A stretch of DNA of 64,000 nucleotides from NCBI GenBank assembly GCA_030622545.1, contig JAUXGA010000001.1, forward strand, positions 310,001 through 374,000, given 5' to 3'. Shown here one piece after another: positions 17,927 through 25,512 of the stretch (the stretch's first letter is position 1; the number at the start of each line of letters is the position of its first letter). This DNA is from a bacterium. Its GTDB lineage: Bacteria > Electryoneota > RPQS01 > DYHQ01. Made by a program: the position numbers and the translations under genes. The notes beneath the pieces are model-generated. The model did not search any database. It saw nothing but the letters and a program-made list of their open reading frames with translations, and was not told the origin of the DNA.

Positions 17927-17958
17927 GAGTGCCGCCCATCTGGGCGGCACTCTTTTTT
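17927..17958 (+). terminator. Strong rho-independent terminator after the protease gene
   Basis: GAGTGCCGCCC (17927-17937), loop ATCT, GGGCGGCACTC (17942-17952), then six T. The 11-bp GC-rich stem is perfect and starts 26 bases after the stop codon. Confidence 0.95.
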
Positions 17959-18026
17959 ATGCAAGATTCTGAAGGATAGGCAGGCGGAAAATATCCGCCG
18001 TGGCATGCGTCCTTTTTCTCCGCCGA

Positions 18027-18094
18027 GCCGGGTTCAGCGCAGATTCCCGCACTCCAAACGATGAAGTTACTACGCGTAACCCGGCCGGAATCTG
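18027..18094. other. Interleaved inverted repeats (pseudoknot-like topology) in the protease-symporter gap
   Basis: Within the roughly 330-base gap that holds no gene, GCCGGGTT (18027-18034) pairs with AACCCGGC (18078-18085), and CAGATTCC (18040-18047) pairs with GGAATCTG (18087-18094). The order A-B-A'-B' cannot be drawn as two nested or separate hairpins. It lies upstream of the symporter promoter, so it may be a DNA operator, part of an unrecognised RNA, or chance. Function unknown. Confidence 0.5.
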
Positions 18095-18156
18095 GGACCT
18101 ATTCTCTCCTTGCGTAGCCGATATAGATTGATTGCTTTGAACTCCTGCGCACTCAC

Positions 18157-18185
18157 TTGAAATTCTCATATTATTATTGTAGAAT
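18157..18185 (+). promoter_or_regulatory. Sigma-70-type promoter for the symporter operon
   Basis: TTGAAA (18157-18162), a 17-base spacer and TAGAAT (18180-18185). The predicted transcript starts near 18192, about 105 bases before the symporter start. Confidence 0.6.
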
Positions 18186-18298
18186 TTATCTATGTCCATA
18201 TACTGGCGATTGTTATCGCGAATGAGGCGGGCTGGTTTATCGGGGGAAGATTTCAAAACCGTTTACACGATACATTCGAGACATAGGAGATGAAAGCG

Positions 18299-19888
18299 AT
18301 GCCCAAAGAGAATACCGGGCGCGTGCGAGGAAACTGGGGAAGTCGGTTGGGGGTAATCTTAGCGGTCTCCGGCAGTGCAGTGGGACTGGGGAATTTCCTT
18401 CGTTTCCCTGTGAAAGCAGCGTCCAATGGCGGCGGCGCTTTCATGGTTCCCTACTTCATCGCGTTTCTCTTGGTGGGGATTCCGCTGGCGTGGATTGAAT
18501 GGACGCTGGGACGCTACGGCGGCAAACATTCTCACGGCAGCGCGCCGGGAATTTATCACCGCATCACCGGCGGGAAATCATGGGCGAAATACGTCGGAGC
18601 GATTTCGATTTTCGTCCCGCTCGTGATTTCGTTTTACTACGTCTATATCGAGGGCTGGGCGTTGGCATTCAGTCTTTTCTCACTGACGGGGCAGCTTCAA
18701 ACCGCCGCAGCCGCCGGGGATATGCCGGCGTTCTTGAACGGATTTTTGGGAATCGAAAAGAATCAATATTTCTCAGGCCCTTGGACGGCGTTCACGATTT
18801 TTATCGTCGTTTTCGTGTTGAACTATGCTGTGATTTTCCGCGGTGTAAAAATGGGCATCGAAAAACTGAACAAAGTCGCCATGCCGATTTTGCTGGGCTG
18901 CGGAATTATTTTAGCGGTTCGTGTGCTGACCTTGGGAACTCCGGACCCCGTGAATCATCCGGAATGGAACGTCATTTCAGGATTGGGCTTCATGTGGAAT
19001 CCGGACTGGTCTCAGCTTCTGCGAGCGCGGGTTTGGATTGAAGCGGCGGGGCAGATTTTCTTTACGCTGTCCGTGGGAATGGGGGCGATTTTAGCTTATG
19101 CCAGCTATTTGCGGCAGCGTGATGACGTCGTGCTTTCCAGTTTGACCTCCGCAAGCACGAATCAATTCGTCGAAGTGATTTTGGGAGGCTCGGTCGGTTT
19201 AGTGGCAGCGGCGATTTTTTATGGCGCCGCGCAAGCTCAAACTATCGCGCAGGGAGGAGCATTCGGTCTGGGTTTCGTGACCATGCCGATGATTTTCGCC
19301 AATATGGGCGGGGGAACCATCATGGGATTCTTATGGTTCTTCCTTCTCTTTGTCGCGGGGATAACGTCATCGGTTTCACTGCTCCAGCCGGCGATAGCCT
19401 TCCTCGAAGATGAACTGAGCTTGAGCCGTCACAGCGCAGTTTTGTATTTGGGCGCGGCAGGTTTTTGCATCACATCGTTTGTGATTTTGACGATGGCTTA
19501 TGGAACGCTTGATGAGATGGATTTCTGGGCGGGAACGGTCATGCCGGTGATATCCGCGACGATTGAGGTGATTTTATTCGCTTACTTCCTCGGAGTGCGC
19601 CGCGGATTCGAGGAGATGCACCGGGGAGCCGATATGAAAGTGCCCGGCATCTATAAGTTCATCATTAAATTCATCACTCCGATATATTTATGTGTACTGT
19701 TAGTCGTGTGGGGGTATCAGGAATGGTTCTCGGTAATTATGATGCGGGGTATCGAGGATCCGAATCAGTTTTTCTTTAAATTGCTGACACGGATTTTACT
19801 GTTGGTTGTTTTCGGCGTTTTGATTTTGTTGATTGTAAGAGCGGATCGCCGCGGTCGTTTCCCGGCGATGAAAGGAAAGGAACTATGA
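18299..19888 (+). CDS. Neurotransmitter:sodium symporter (NSS/SNF) family amino acid transporter
   Basis: A 529-residue polytopic membrane protein with about eleven or twelve transmembrane helices. The first helix has the NSS signature around GSAVGLGNFLRFPVKAASNGGGAF, whose unwound centre binds substrate and Na+ in LeuT-type transporters. Bacterial members take up amino acids such as Leu, Met, Ala, Trp or Tyr; substrate cannot be read from the sequence. The ATG at 18299 has AGGAG 9 bases upstream; the ATG at 18290 directly abuts that site and is less likely. Its stop overlaps the start of a 49-codon membrane gene, the arrangement of MetP/MetS-type two-component NSS transporters. Confidence 0.93.
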   Translation: MPKENTGRVRGNWGSRLGVILAVSGSAVGLGNFLRFPVKAASNGGGAFMVPYFIAFLLVGIPLAWIEWTLGRYGGKHSHGSAPGIYHRITGGKSWAKYVGAISIFVPLVISFYYVYIEGWALAFSLFSLTGQLQTAAAAGDMPAFLNGFLGIEKNQYFSGPWTAFTIFIVVFVLNYAVIFRGVKMGIEKLNKVAMPILLGCGIILAVRVLTLGTPDPVNHPEWNVISGLGFMWNPDWSQLLRARVWIEAAGQIFFTLSVGMGAILAYASYLRQRDDVVLSSLTSASTNQFVEVILGGSVGLVAAAIFYGAAQAQTIAQGGAFGLGFVTMPMIFANMGGGTIMGFLWFFLLFVAGITSSVSLLQPAIAFLEDELSLSRHSAVLYLGAAGFCITSFVILTMAYGTLDEMDFWAGTVMPVISATIEVILFAYFLGVRRGFEEMHRGADMKVPGIYKFIIKFITPIYLCVLLVVWGYQEWFSVIMMRGIEDPNQFFFKLLTRILLLVVFGVLILLIVRADRRGRFPAMKGKEL

Positions 19889-20034
19889 CAACCGTCGGAT
19901 GGATTTTCATGGCGATTTCGTGGAGTGTGATTTTATGTCTGGTTACTTTTTGCTTCACGAAAGTTATTCGCAATCGCAAAGTCAATACGCAGGCTCCCCT
20001 CGAACTCGAATTCGACGATACAAATAAAGGATAA
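19885..20034 (+). CDS. Small single-span membrane subunit (MetS-like) of the NSS symporter
   Basis: A 49-residue protein whose ATG overlaps the symporter stop (ATGA), a classic translational-coupling arrangement. It has one hydrophobic span at residues 5-25 (GWIFMAISWSVILCLVTFCF), then a basic segment (KVIRNRK) and an acidic tail (LELEFDD). In Corynebacterium the NSS methionine/alanine transporter MetP needs a small subunit, MetS, of similar size and position. Similarity to MetS is by architecture and context only. No downstream gene is linked. Confidence 0.75.
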   Translation: MTTVGWIFMAISWSVILCLVTFCFTKVIRNRKVNTQAPLELEFDDTNKG

Positions 20035-20130
20035 CAAATCATCGCCGAGCAGCAAATGAATCGCCGAGGCAGATCCCCCGATCTGCCCGGAATGTTAAAC
20101 ACACAACAACAGTAAAATTCTGCGGTGTTG

Positions 20131-20235
20131 TCCGCCAATCGGCGGATTGCAGCCGACCCATATTACCCTATAAGCTGGCTCCGCCTGCCCTGCCTATAAA
20201 TCACATGGTATCGTAACGACGGGCGGGAGCCCGCC
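20131..20235. repeat. Two GC-rich palindromes, REP-like intergenic elements
   Basis: TCCGCC-AATC-GGCGGA (20131-20146) and GGCGG-GAGC-CCGCC (20222-20235) lie between the convergent symporter and acetyltransferase genes. Neither is followed by a T-run on the plus strand. Such GC-rich palindromes resemble dispersed repetitive extragenic palindromes. The surrounding 225 bases hold no gene. Confidence 0.45.
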
Positions 20236-20259
20236 GCTAGGGCAATTGAACGTTTTCAT

Positions 20260-21234
20260 TTACACATCCTCACTTTCCCGCTTCGTATAATACAGAACAC
20301 CGTGGTAGAGTTTATAACCGCAGCTTTCGAGCATCTTGATGGATGCTTTGTTTTCCCCCATCACAAGTCCCGCAATAATTTTTATTCCGCGAGCTTGCAG
20401 CGCTTTTTCGCAAACAGCAACCAGCGCTTGAGCGATGCTCTTTCTGCGATAATCAGGGTGAACCGCTAAGCGATTAATCCATCCTCTTCGACCATCCGAC
20501 GTCCCGATAATCGAACCGACGATTCTTTGATTATCAAAAACTCCCCAGAATAAATCGGGAATTCGTCGTCGTTCTGCTCGCAAATTCTCAAGAGTATCCC
20601 GGCCTCGCGGACGATGATCAAGTTCCGCGTCTTGCCACGACTCGAGCATCGGTGCGAGGTCAGGCTCCCTAATCGGACGAAGCGTCAATTCTTCAGGCAA
20701 GCGAACGTCTATTTCTATAGTATGGGAAGTTTGTTTTTCGTCATCGCCCACGGACAACTTCATCACCCGCCCTGCGTCCGCCAAACCGAAGTGCTCATAA
20801 ATCCGCCGGGCATGAACGTTATCTTCCGCGACGAGGAGCCAGAGTTCCTTACAGTTCAATTCGGCGGTTCGCTTTTGAGCTAAGTCCAGCAACCTCCGGC
20901 TTAAGCCGTTCCCTCGATAAGCTTCATCGACAGTGATATCCCATATCCAGAGTTCTTTCTGGCCGTTGAAATGGTTATGGGTGGTATGCAGCCAAAGCTG
21001 CGCGACGATGTGCCCTAATGGCTCCGCAAGAACGTGGATTTCGCTGCTTTCTTCAAACGCATGTTCATGGACGAAGCTTTTAAACTGTTGTTTTTGAAAG
21101 TCTTTGTCGATTCCTTCTCGCCCATGTAGAAAAGCGCATGTCGGGAAACCTAAGTCGATAAACCGTTTAATCTCGTTCCGGTAGAGAGGACGCAACTGAA
21201 AATCTTCGGGTTTCAGGTTGGATTTGTGTTCCAT
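20260..21234 (-). CDS. Tandem-domain GNAT N-acetyltransferase
   Basis: A 324-residue protein with two GNAT folds. The first (about residues 10-185) has the acetyl-CoA motif YRGNGLSRRLLDLAQKR and the downstream NVHARRIYEHFGL. The second (about 200-320) has DYRRKSIAQALVAVCEKAL and NKASIKMLESCGY; its pyrophosphate loop lacks the usual central Gly (RRKSIA for Q/RxxGxG/A), so it may be degenerate. I start at 21234 (MEHKSNLKPEDF) because the open frame further upstream runs through the antisense of tRNA-Ala and low-complexity sequence. No good ribosome binding site is seen. Substrate unknown. Confidence 0.85.
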   Translation of the reverse strand: MEHKSNLKPEDFQLRPLYRNEIKRFIDLGFPTCAFLHGREGIDKDFQKQQFKSFVHEHAFEESSEIHVLAEPLGHIVAQLWLHTTHNHFNGQKELWIWDITVDEAYRGNGLSRRLLDLAQKRTAELNCKELWLLVAEDNVHARRIYEHFGLADAGRVMKLSVGDDEKQTSHTIEIDVRLPEELTLRPIREPDLAPMLESWQDAELDHRPRGRDTLENLRAERRRIPDLFWGVFDNQRIVGSIIGTSDGRRGWINRLAVHPDYRRKSIAQALVAVCEKALQARGIKIIAGLVMGENKASIKMLESCGYKLYHGVLYYTKRESEDV

Positions 21235-21455
21235 AGTGCGAATTGATGCTCTTAAAAAGGATTGAAATGACCCAAGAATATACGTGCTTTCAATTTCCAA
21301 AGCAAGCAGGAAGAGGAAATTCCATGCTTTTATAGCGTCTGCAAGCGTTAGAGGAAAGTAATTCAATGGGAACTTTATAAATAATATCAAGTTAAAGAGC
21401 GGAGAGGCATCAAAGGCGAAACCTGCAAAGGAGGAGGAAAGAAGGCATTCTCTGC

Positions 21456-21484
21456 TTGACAAATGCAGCAATTTTAAGTATATT
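21456..21484 (+). promoter_or_regulatory. Promoter of the tRNA-Ala cluster
   Basis: Consensus TTGACA (21456-21461), a 17-base spacer and TATATT (21479-21484), 23 bases upstream of mature tRNA-Ala. The 270 bases between the acetyltransferase start and the tRNA otherwise show nothing recognisable. Confidence 0.85.
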
Positions 21485-21507
21485 ATAGGTTCGTAAAATT
21501 CACGCGA

Positions 21508-21580
<73 letters not shown>

Positions 21581-21589
21581 CAAGGAAAA

Positions 21590-21666
21590 TCGGAAATCCG
21601 AAATCCAAAATCCGAAAATAACATGCTTTAGTATTTCGGATTTTAGATTTTTGATTTTGGATTTTT
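21590..21666. repeat. AT-rich GAAATCC-type repeat and inverted repeat between tRNAs
   Basis: A block of degenerate copies of (G)AAATCC and its complement GGATTT fills the tRNA-Ala to tRNA-Gly gap. The left arm at 21601-21620 and right arm at 21632-21650 are near-perfect inverted copies with an 11-base loop. Low-complexity blocks of this type are scattered in some environmental genomes. Confidence 0.6.
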
Positions 21667-21671
21667 ATTTC

Positions 21672-21744
21672 GCGGGAGTAACTCAGTTGGTAGAGTATCA
21701 CGTTGCCAACGTGACTGTCGCGGGTTCAAGTCCCGTCTCCCGCT
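21672..21744 (+). tRNA. tRNA-Gly (GCC)
   Basis: Acceptor GCGGGAG/CTCCCGC, anticodon stem TCACG/CGTGA with loop TTGCCAA (anticodon GCC), T-loop TTCAAGT, discriminator T. No encoded CCA. Confidence 0.96.
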
Positions 21745-21776
21745 CGAAGTCTGCTGCAAGCAAGATCTTTGTTATC

Positions 21777-21853
21777 GGCGGCGTGGCCAAGTGGTCTAAG
21801 GCGGAGGTCTGCAAAATCTCTATTCAGCGGTTCGAATCCGCTCGCCGCCTCCA
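21777..21853 (+). tRNA. tRNA-Cys (GCA)
   Basis: Acceptor GGCGGCG/CGCCGCC, anticodon loop CTGCAAA (anticodon GCA), discriminator T as usual for Cys, and an encoded CCA at 21851-21853. Confidence 0.96.
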
Positions 21854-21871
21854 AAAAAAATAATCCGGTTT

Positions 21872-21960
21872 GCCGGGGTGGTGGAATGGTAGACGCAGGG
21901 GACTTAAAATCCTTGGGGGCCTTATAAAGCCCCGTGCCGGTTCAAGTCCGGCCCCCGGCA
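21872..21960 (+). tRNA. tRNA-Leu (TAA)
   Basis: Class II tRNA with long variable arm. Acceptor GCCGGGG/CCCCGGC, anticodon loop CTTAAAA (anticodon TAA), discriminator A. No encoded CCA. Confidence 0.96.
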
Positions 21961-22053
21961 CAAACCACTGATGTCCCGGTCAATAAATTTTTTTAAGGGG
22001 TGACACTCGAAGCGGCATCAAAAGCCAACCGTCCCCCGAAGCGGGAGTGAAAC

Positions 22054-22127
22054 GGGCGATTAGCTCAGTTGGTTAGAGCGCTTGCGTGACATGCAAGAGG
22101 CCACAAGTTCGAGTCTTGTATCGCCCA
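22054..22127 (+). tRNA. tRNA-Val (GAC)
   Basis: Acceptor GGGCGAT/ATCGCCC, anticodon stem CTTGC/GCAAG with loop GTGACAT (anticodon GAC), discriminator A, no encoded CCA. Last tRNA before thrS, 79 bases downstream. Confidence 0.96.
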
Positions 22128-22206
22128 CAAAGGTCCACAGATTAACAGTCCGTGTGAGCGCGTGATAGGTAGTTTAAGGACTGCACCTGTGGACTGCGGT
22201 GTAATT

Positions 22207-24120
22207 ATGAAGGAATTGGAACTAAAATTTCCCGACGGGAAAGTCGTCAAGATTGCACCGGCAGCTAAGCCTTTTGATTTGCGTTCCAACGGCGATATCG
22301 AGGTGCCGCCGGGCGTTTTAGGCGCTCTGTTGAACGGCGAAGTCTGGGATATGCACCGGCCGATGAACGAAGGCGGTGACTTCCGCTGGCTGACATTTGC
22401 CGATGACGAAGGCAAACACCTCTACTGGCATTCAGCGTCGCACCTGATGGCGCATGCCGTCAAGGAACTCTGGCCGGACGCTCAGCTTGCGATTGGCCCG
22501 CCGATTGATGGCGGCTTCTACTACGATATCGATTCTGAGCATATTTTTACTCAAGAAGATTTCCCGGCTATCGAAGCGAAGATGGCGGAAATTACCAAAC
22601 GGAATCTCCCCATCATTCGCCGGGAACTCAGCCGCGATGAAGGTTTTGCTCTTTTCCAGAAGCTGAATGAACCGTACAAAATTGAGCTGATTGAGGATCT
22701 CGACACGGCTCCCACAGTTTATGAGCAGGGAGATTTTGTTGACTTGTGCCGGGGGCCGCATGTTGACCGGACAGGGCGCATCAAGAACTTCAAGATTCTT
22801 TCGGTGGCGGGAGCTTATTGGAGGGGCGATGAACGCAACAAGATGCTGCAGCGTCTCTATGCGACAGCCTATCCCAAAAAAGAGCTATTAAAGGAGCACC
22901 TTCGCCGACTCGAAGAAGCTCAGAAACGCGACCATCGCAAGTTAGGCAAAGAGCTCGACCTGTTCAGTTTTCACCCGGAAGCTCCGGGCGCTCCTTTCTG
23001 GCATCCCAAGGGTGTTGCGATTGTTGAGGAAATCAAAAAATACTGGCGGGAAGAGCATCGCAAGGCCGGGTATCAAGAGGTGCAGGCTCCGCTGATTTTA
23101 TCTGAGGAGCTGTGGCGCCGTTCCGGGCACTGGGATCATTATCAGTGTAATATGTATTTTACCGAAGTGGACAAACAAGCCTACGCGGTGAAACCCATGA
23201 ATTGTCCGGGGCATCTGCTGATATACAAATCCCGTCAGGTGAGCTACCGCGACTTGCCGCTCAAGTTCAATGAATTAGGTCTCGTTCATCGCTACGAGAA
23301 GTCGGGAGTCCTTCACGGGCTGTTTCGCGTGAGAGTTTTCACGCAGGATGATGCTCACGTTTTTGCGACGCCTGAGCAGGTCGAGGAAGAAGCGGCGAAG
23401 ATTGTCCAGCTTATCTTCAAGATGTATCGCGATTTCGGTTTTGAGGATTTCGAGGTAGAACTTTCGACACGACCCCGCGACCGCATCGGCAGCGATGAAA
23501 TTTGGGACCTTGGAGAGAAAGTCTTAGCGGATGCTTTGAATTCCCTCGGTGTAAAGTACAAGGTGAATGTGGGGGAAGGCGCGTTCTACGGGCCGAAGAT
23601 TGATTTTCACATTCGAGATGCTCTCCATCGAACATGGCAGTGCGGTACCGTGCAATGTGATTTCTCGATGCCGGAGCGTTTTGGATTGGAATACATCGGG
23701 AAAGACGGCGCGGCTCATATTCCCATCATGCTTCACCGGGCGCTGCTCGGGTCTATCGAACGGTTTGTCGGAATTCTTTTGGAACATTACGCGGGGGATT
23801 TGCCGCTGTGGCTGGCGCCGGTTCAAATCATTGTGTTGCCGATTTCGGACAAGCAAAACGATTTTGCCACTCAGGTGAAAGAAACTTTGGCCGACCGGGG
23901 ATTCCGTGTGGAAGCGGATTTGCGCAGCGAAAAAATCGGCTACAAGATTCGGCAGGCGGAAAGCTTGAAAATTCCCTATATGGCTGTGGTCGGAGCTCGC
24001 GAGGTGGAGAACAAACACGTCGCACTGCGGCGGCATAAAAAGGGCGATTTAGGCACGTTTGATTTGGACGCGGTGACGGAGCGTTTGCGCGGCGAGATTC
24101 TCGCAAAGACGTCAGAGTAG
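22207..24120 (+). CDS. thrS: Threonine-tRNA ligase
   Basis: A 637-residue class II synthetase that charges tRNA-Thr. Domains in order: TGS (residues 1-62), the editing/SAD region with HSASHLMAHAVKELW, the class II catalytic core (motif 2 around MNCPGHLLIYKSRQVSYRD; motif 3 around MLHRALLGSIERFVGILLEHYAG) and the C-terminal anticodon-binding domain (from about 540). Length matches the family. The ATG at 22207 gives the canonical TGS start MKELELKFPDGK; its ribosome binding site is weak. It heads the thrS-infC-rpmI-rplT-pheST group. No T-box leader is seen upstream, where the tRNA cluster lies instead. Confidence 0.98.
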   Translation: MKELELKFPDGKVVKIAPAAKPFDLRSNGDIEVPPGVLGALLNGEVWDMHRPMNEGGDFRWLTFADDEGKHLYWHSASHLMAHAVKELWPDAQLAIGPPIDGGFYYDIDSEHIFTQEDFPAIEAKMAEITKRNLPIIRRELSRDEGFALFQKLNEPYKIELIEDLDTAPTVYEQGDFVDLCRGPHVDRTGRIKNFKILSVAGAYWRGDERNKMLQRLYATAYPKKELLKEHLRRLEEAQKRDHRKLGKELDLFSFHPEAPGAPFWHPKGVAIVEEIKKYWREEHRKAGYQEVQAPLILSEELWRRSGHWDHYQCNMYFTEVDKQAYAVKPMNCPGHLLIYKSRQVSYRDLPLKFNELGLVHRYEKSGVLHGLFRVRVFTQDDAHVFATPEQVEEEAAKIVQLIFKMYRDFGFEDFEVELSTRPRDRIGSDEIWDLGEKVLADALNSLGVKYKVNVGEGAFYGPKIDFHIRDALHRTWQCGTVQCDFSMPERFGLEYIGKDGAAHIPIMLHRALLGSIERFVGILLEHYAGDLPLWLAPVQIIVLPISDKQNDFATQVKETLADRGFRVEADLRSEKIGYKIRQAESLKIPYMAVVGAREVENKHVALRRHKKGDLGTFDLDAVTERLRGEILAKTSE

Positions 24121-24144
24121 TTTCGGATAAAATTCGGAGGATTT

Positions 24145-24675
24145 ACGAGCCAGAAAGATAAGCAACGAGCAGTTCCGATTCGGATAAACGAGCGCATCCG
24201 CGCTCCGCAAGTACGTGTGATTGACGCGGGAGGAGAACAACTCGGCATTATGGATCCTCGTCAGGCTCTTGAATTAGCTCAAGACCGGGATTTAGACCTT
24301 GTCGAAATCGCACCGAAAGCAAATCCGCCTGTCTGTCGCATCCTTGATTTTGGAAAGTATAAATACGAATTGTCTCGAAGGGAGCGGGAAGCCCGAAAAA
24401 AGCAGCATGTGTTGGTCATGAAGGGGATTCGTTTTACGCCGCTGATTGACAACCATGATTTTGAAACGAAAGTAAAGCGAGCCCGAGGATTCCTTGAGGA
24501 TGGAGCGAAGGTCAAAGTAACGATTGTATTCCGGGGACGACTCATGGCTCATCGGGAATTCGGCCATAAGATGCTGAAACGTTTTTCCGAAGCGGTCGAG
24601 GATGTCGGAAAAGCTGAATCGCTCGCCAAGATGGAAGGGCCTCGCCACATGGTCATGATTTTCTCGAAGAAATAG
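24145..24675 (+). CDS. infC: Translation initiation factor IF-3, non-canonical start
   Basis: IF-3 binds the 30S subunit, prevents subunit joining and proofreads the start codon. The N-terminal domain signature INERIRAPQVRVIDAGGEQLGIM and the C-terminal domain (IRFTPLIDNHDFETKVKRA, VTIVFRGRLMAH) are complete. The conserved N-terminus begins well before the first in-frame ordinary start codon (GTG at 24217). The frame is open back to the thrS stop, and GGAGG at 24136-24140 lies 4 bases before an in-frame ACG at 24145, giving 176 residues, the usual family length. In-frame ATT (24178) and ATA (24184) are other candidates. IF-3 genes are known for rare start codons (AUU in E. coli) that let IF-3 limit its own translation. 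The gene call is secure; the exact start is not. Confidence 0.93.
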   Translation, partial: TSQKDKQRAVPIRINERIRAPQVRVIDAGGEQLGIMDPRQALELAQDRDLDLVEIAPKANPPVCRILDFGKYKYELSRREREARKKQHVLVMKGIRFTPLIDNHDFETKVKRARGFLEDGAKVKVTIVFRGRLMAHREFGHKMLKRFSEAVEDVGKAESLAKMEGPRHMVMIFSKK

Positions 24676-24692
24676 TTGCATTTTTATAAAGA

Positions 24693-24713
24693 ACGACAAC
24701 ACTTTGTTGTCGT
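24693..24713 (+). promoter_or_regulatory. Perfect 9-bp hairpin in the infC-rpmI spacer
   Basis: ACGACAACA (24693-24701), loop CTT, TGTTGTCGT (24705-24713). No T-run follows, so it is not a terminator. Position 27 bases before rpmI suggests an RNA processing, stability or ribosomal-protein feedback site; L20 is known to repress this operon in other bacteria. Confidence 0.55.
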
Positions 24714-24740
24714 GTATCGTAGAAAGGTAGTTTTTTCAAG

Positions 24741-24938
24741 ATGCCGAAAATGAAAACAAAGCGGTCTGCCGCCAAGAGATTCACTCGGACGGGTTCAGGC
24801 AAGATTAAGCGAAATCACGCTTTTAAAAGCCATATCCTGACGAAGAAAAGTCGGAAGCGGAAACGTCATCTGGCGAAGAGCGCTCTGGTGGACCCCGCCA
24901 ATGAACGTCAGGTTCGTCGCATGCTGCCGGGACTGTAG
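24741..24938 (+). CDS. rpmI: Large ribosomal subunit protein bL35
   Basis: A 65-residue, strongly basic ribosomal protein. [14 protein letters not shown] at the N-terminus and the [20 protein letters not shown] stretch are diagnostic. It follows infC and precedes rplT as in nearly all bacteria. Confidence 0.98.
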   Translation: MPKMKTKRSAAKRFTRTGSGKIKRNHAFKSHILTKKSRKRKRHLAKSALVDPANERQVRRMLPGL

Positions 24939-24990
24939 TCCTTAAGGCGCGTGCAAGTTTTTAAGACCGTAGAAAGAAAGGAAAACAGTT

Positions 24991-25344
24991 ATGCCACGGG
25001 CAACAAATAGTCCCGCCTCACACCGACGTCGCAAAAAGATTCTCAAAGCGGCGAAAGGGTATCATGGTGGACGCCGGAGGCTGCTGAAGCGTGCGACGGA
25101 GACCGTGGAAAGGGCGTGGACGAACGCGTATCGCGACCGTCGGCGCAAGAAGCGTGAATTCCGTCGGCTGTGGATTGTGCGTATCAACGCCGCCGCAAGA
25201 GCTCACGGGCTGAGCTATTCGGTGTTTATGAATCGCATGAGCAAGCTATCCGTCGGGCTGGATCGCCGGCAATTGGCGGATTTGGCTGTGCGTGATCCCG
25301 AAGCTTTTGGAGCTCTGGCGCGTCAAGCGGCGCAGGCGGCCTAA
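24991..25344 (+). CDS. rplT: Large ribosomal subunit protein bL20
   Basis: A 117-residue basic protein that binds 23S rRNA early in 50S assembly; in other bacteria it also represses its own operon. The signature [20 protein letters not shown] and, further on, [21 protein letters not shown] are typical. GAAAGGA lies upstream of the ATG. It is the last gene before a 168-base gap leading to pheS. Confidence 0.98.
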   Translation: MPRATNSPASHRRRKKILKAAKGYHGGRRRLLKRATETVERAWTNAYRDRRRKKREFRRLWIVRINAAARAHGLSYSVFMNRMSKLSVGLDRRQLADLAVRDPEAFGALARQAAQAA

Positions 25345-25445
25345 AACGAAATCGAGCGATGGACATGGACTTGGGATTTACGACATCACATGGTCAAACG
25401 GACTCAGTGACCTGATTGGGCGAAAGGGAGTTTCACGATTTTTTA

Positions 25446-25480
25446 AGAGCGACCCCCAAATGGTTGGTGAGAGTCGCTCT
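25446..25480 (+). promoter_or_regulatory. Hairpin in the rplT-pheS spacer
   Basis: AGAGCGAC (25446-25453) and GTCGCTCT (25473-25480) form a perfect 8-bp stem, with additional CCC/GGT-type pairing inside. A pyrimidine-rich but not T-rich run (CTCTCTATCT) follows. It could be a weak terminator or an attenuator before pheST. No pheLT-type leader peptide is evident in the 168-base gap. Confidence 0.5.
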
Positions 25481-25512
25481 CTCTCTATCTGATATCGCAA
25501 AAGGCGAGCGTC

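Noticed and set aside
22128-22206. Possible T-box leader upstream of thrS
   Set aside because: The 79-base gap is too short and shows no T-box sequence or specifier structure. I also looked before pheS and cysS and saw none.
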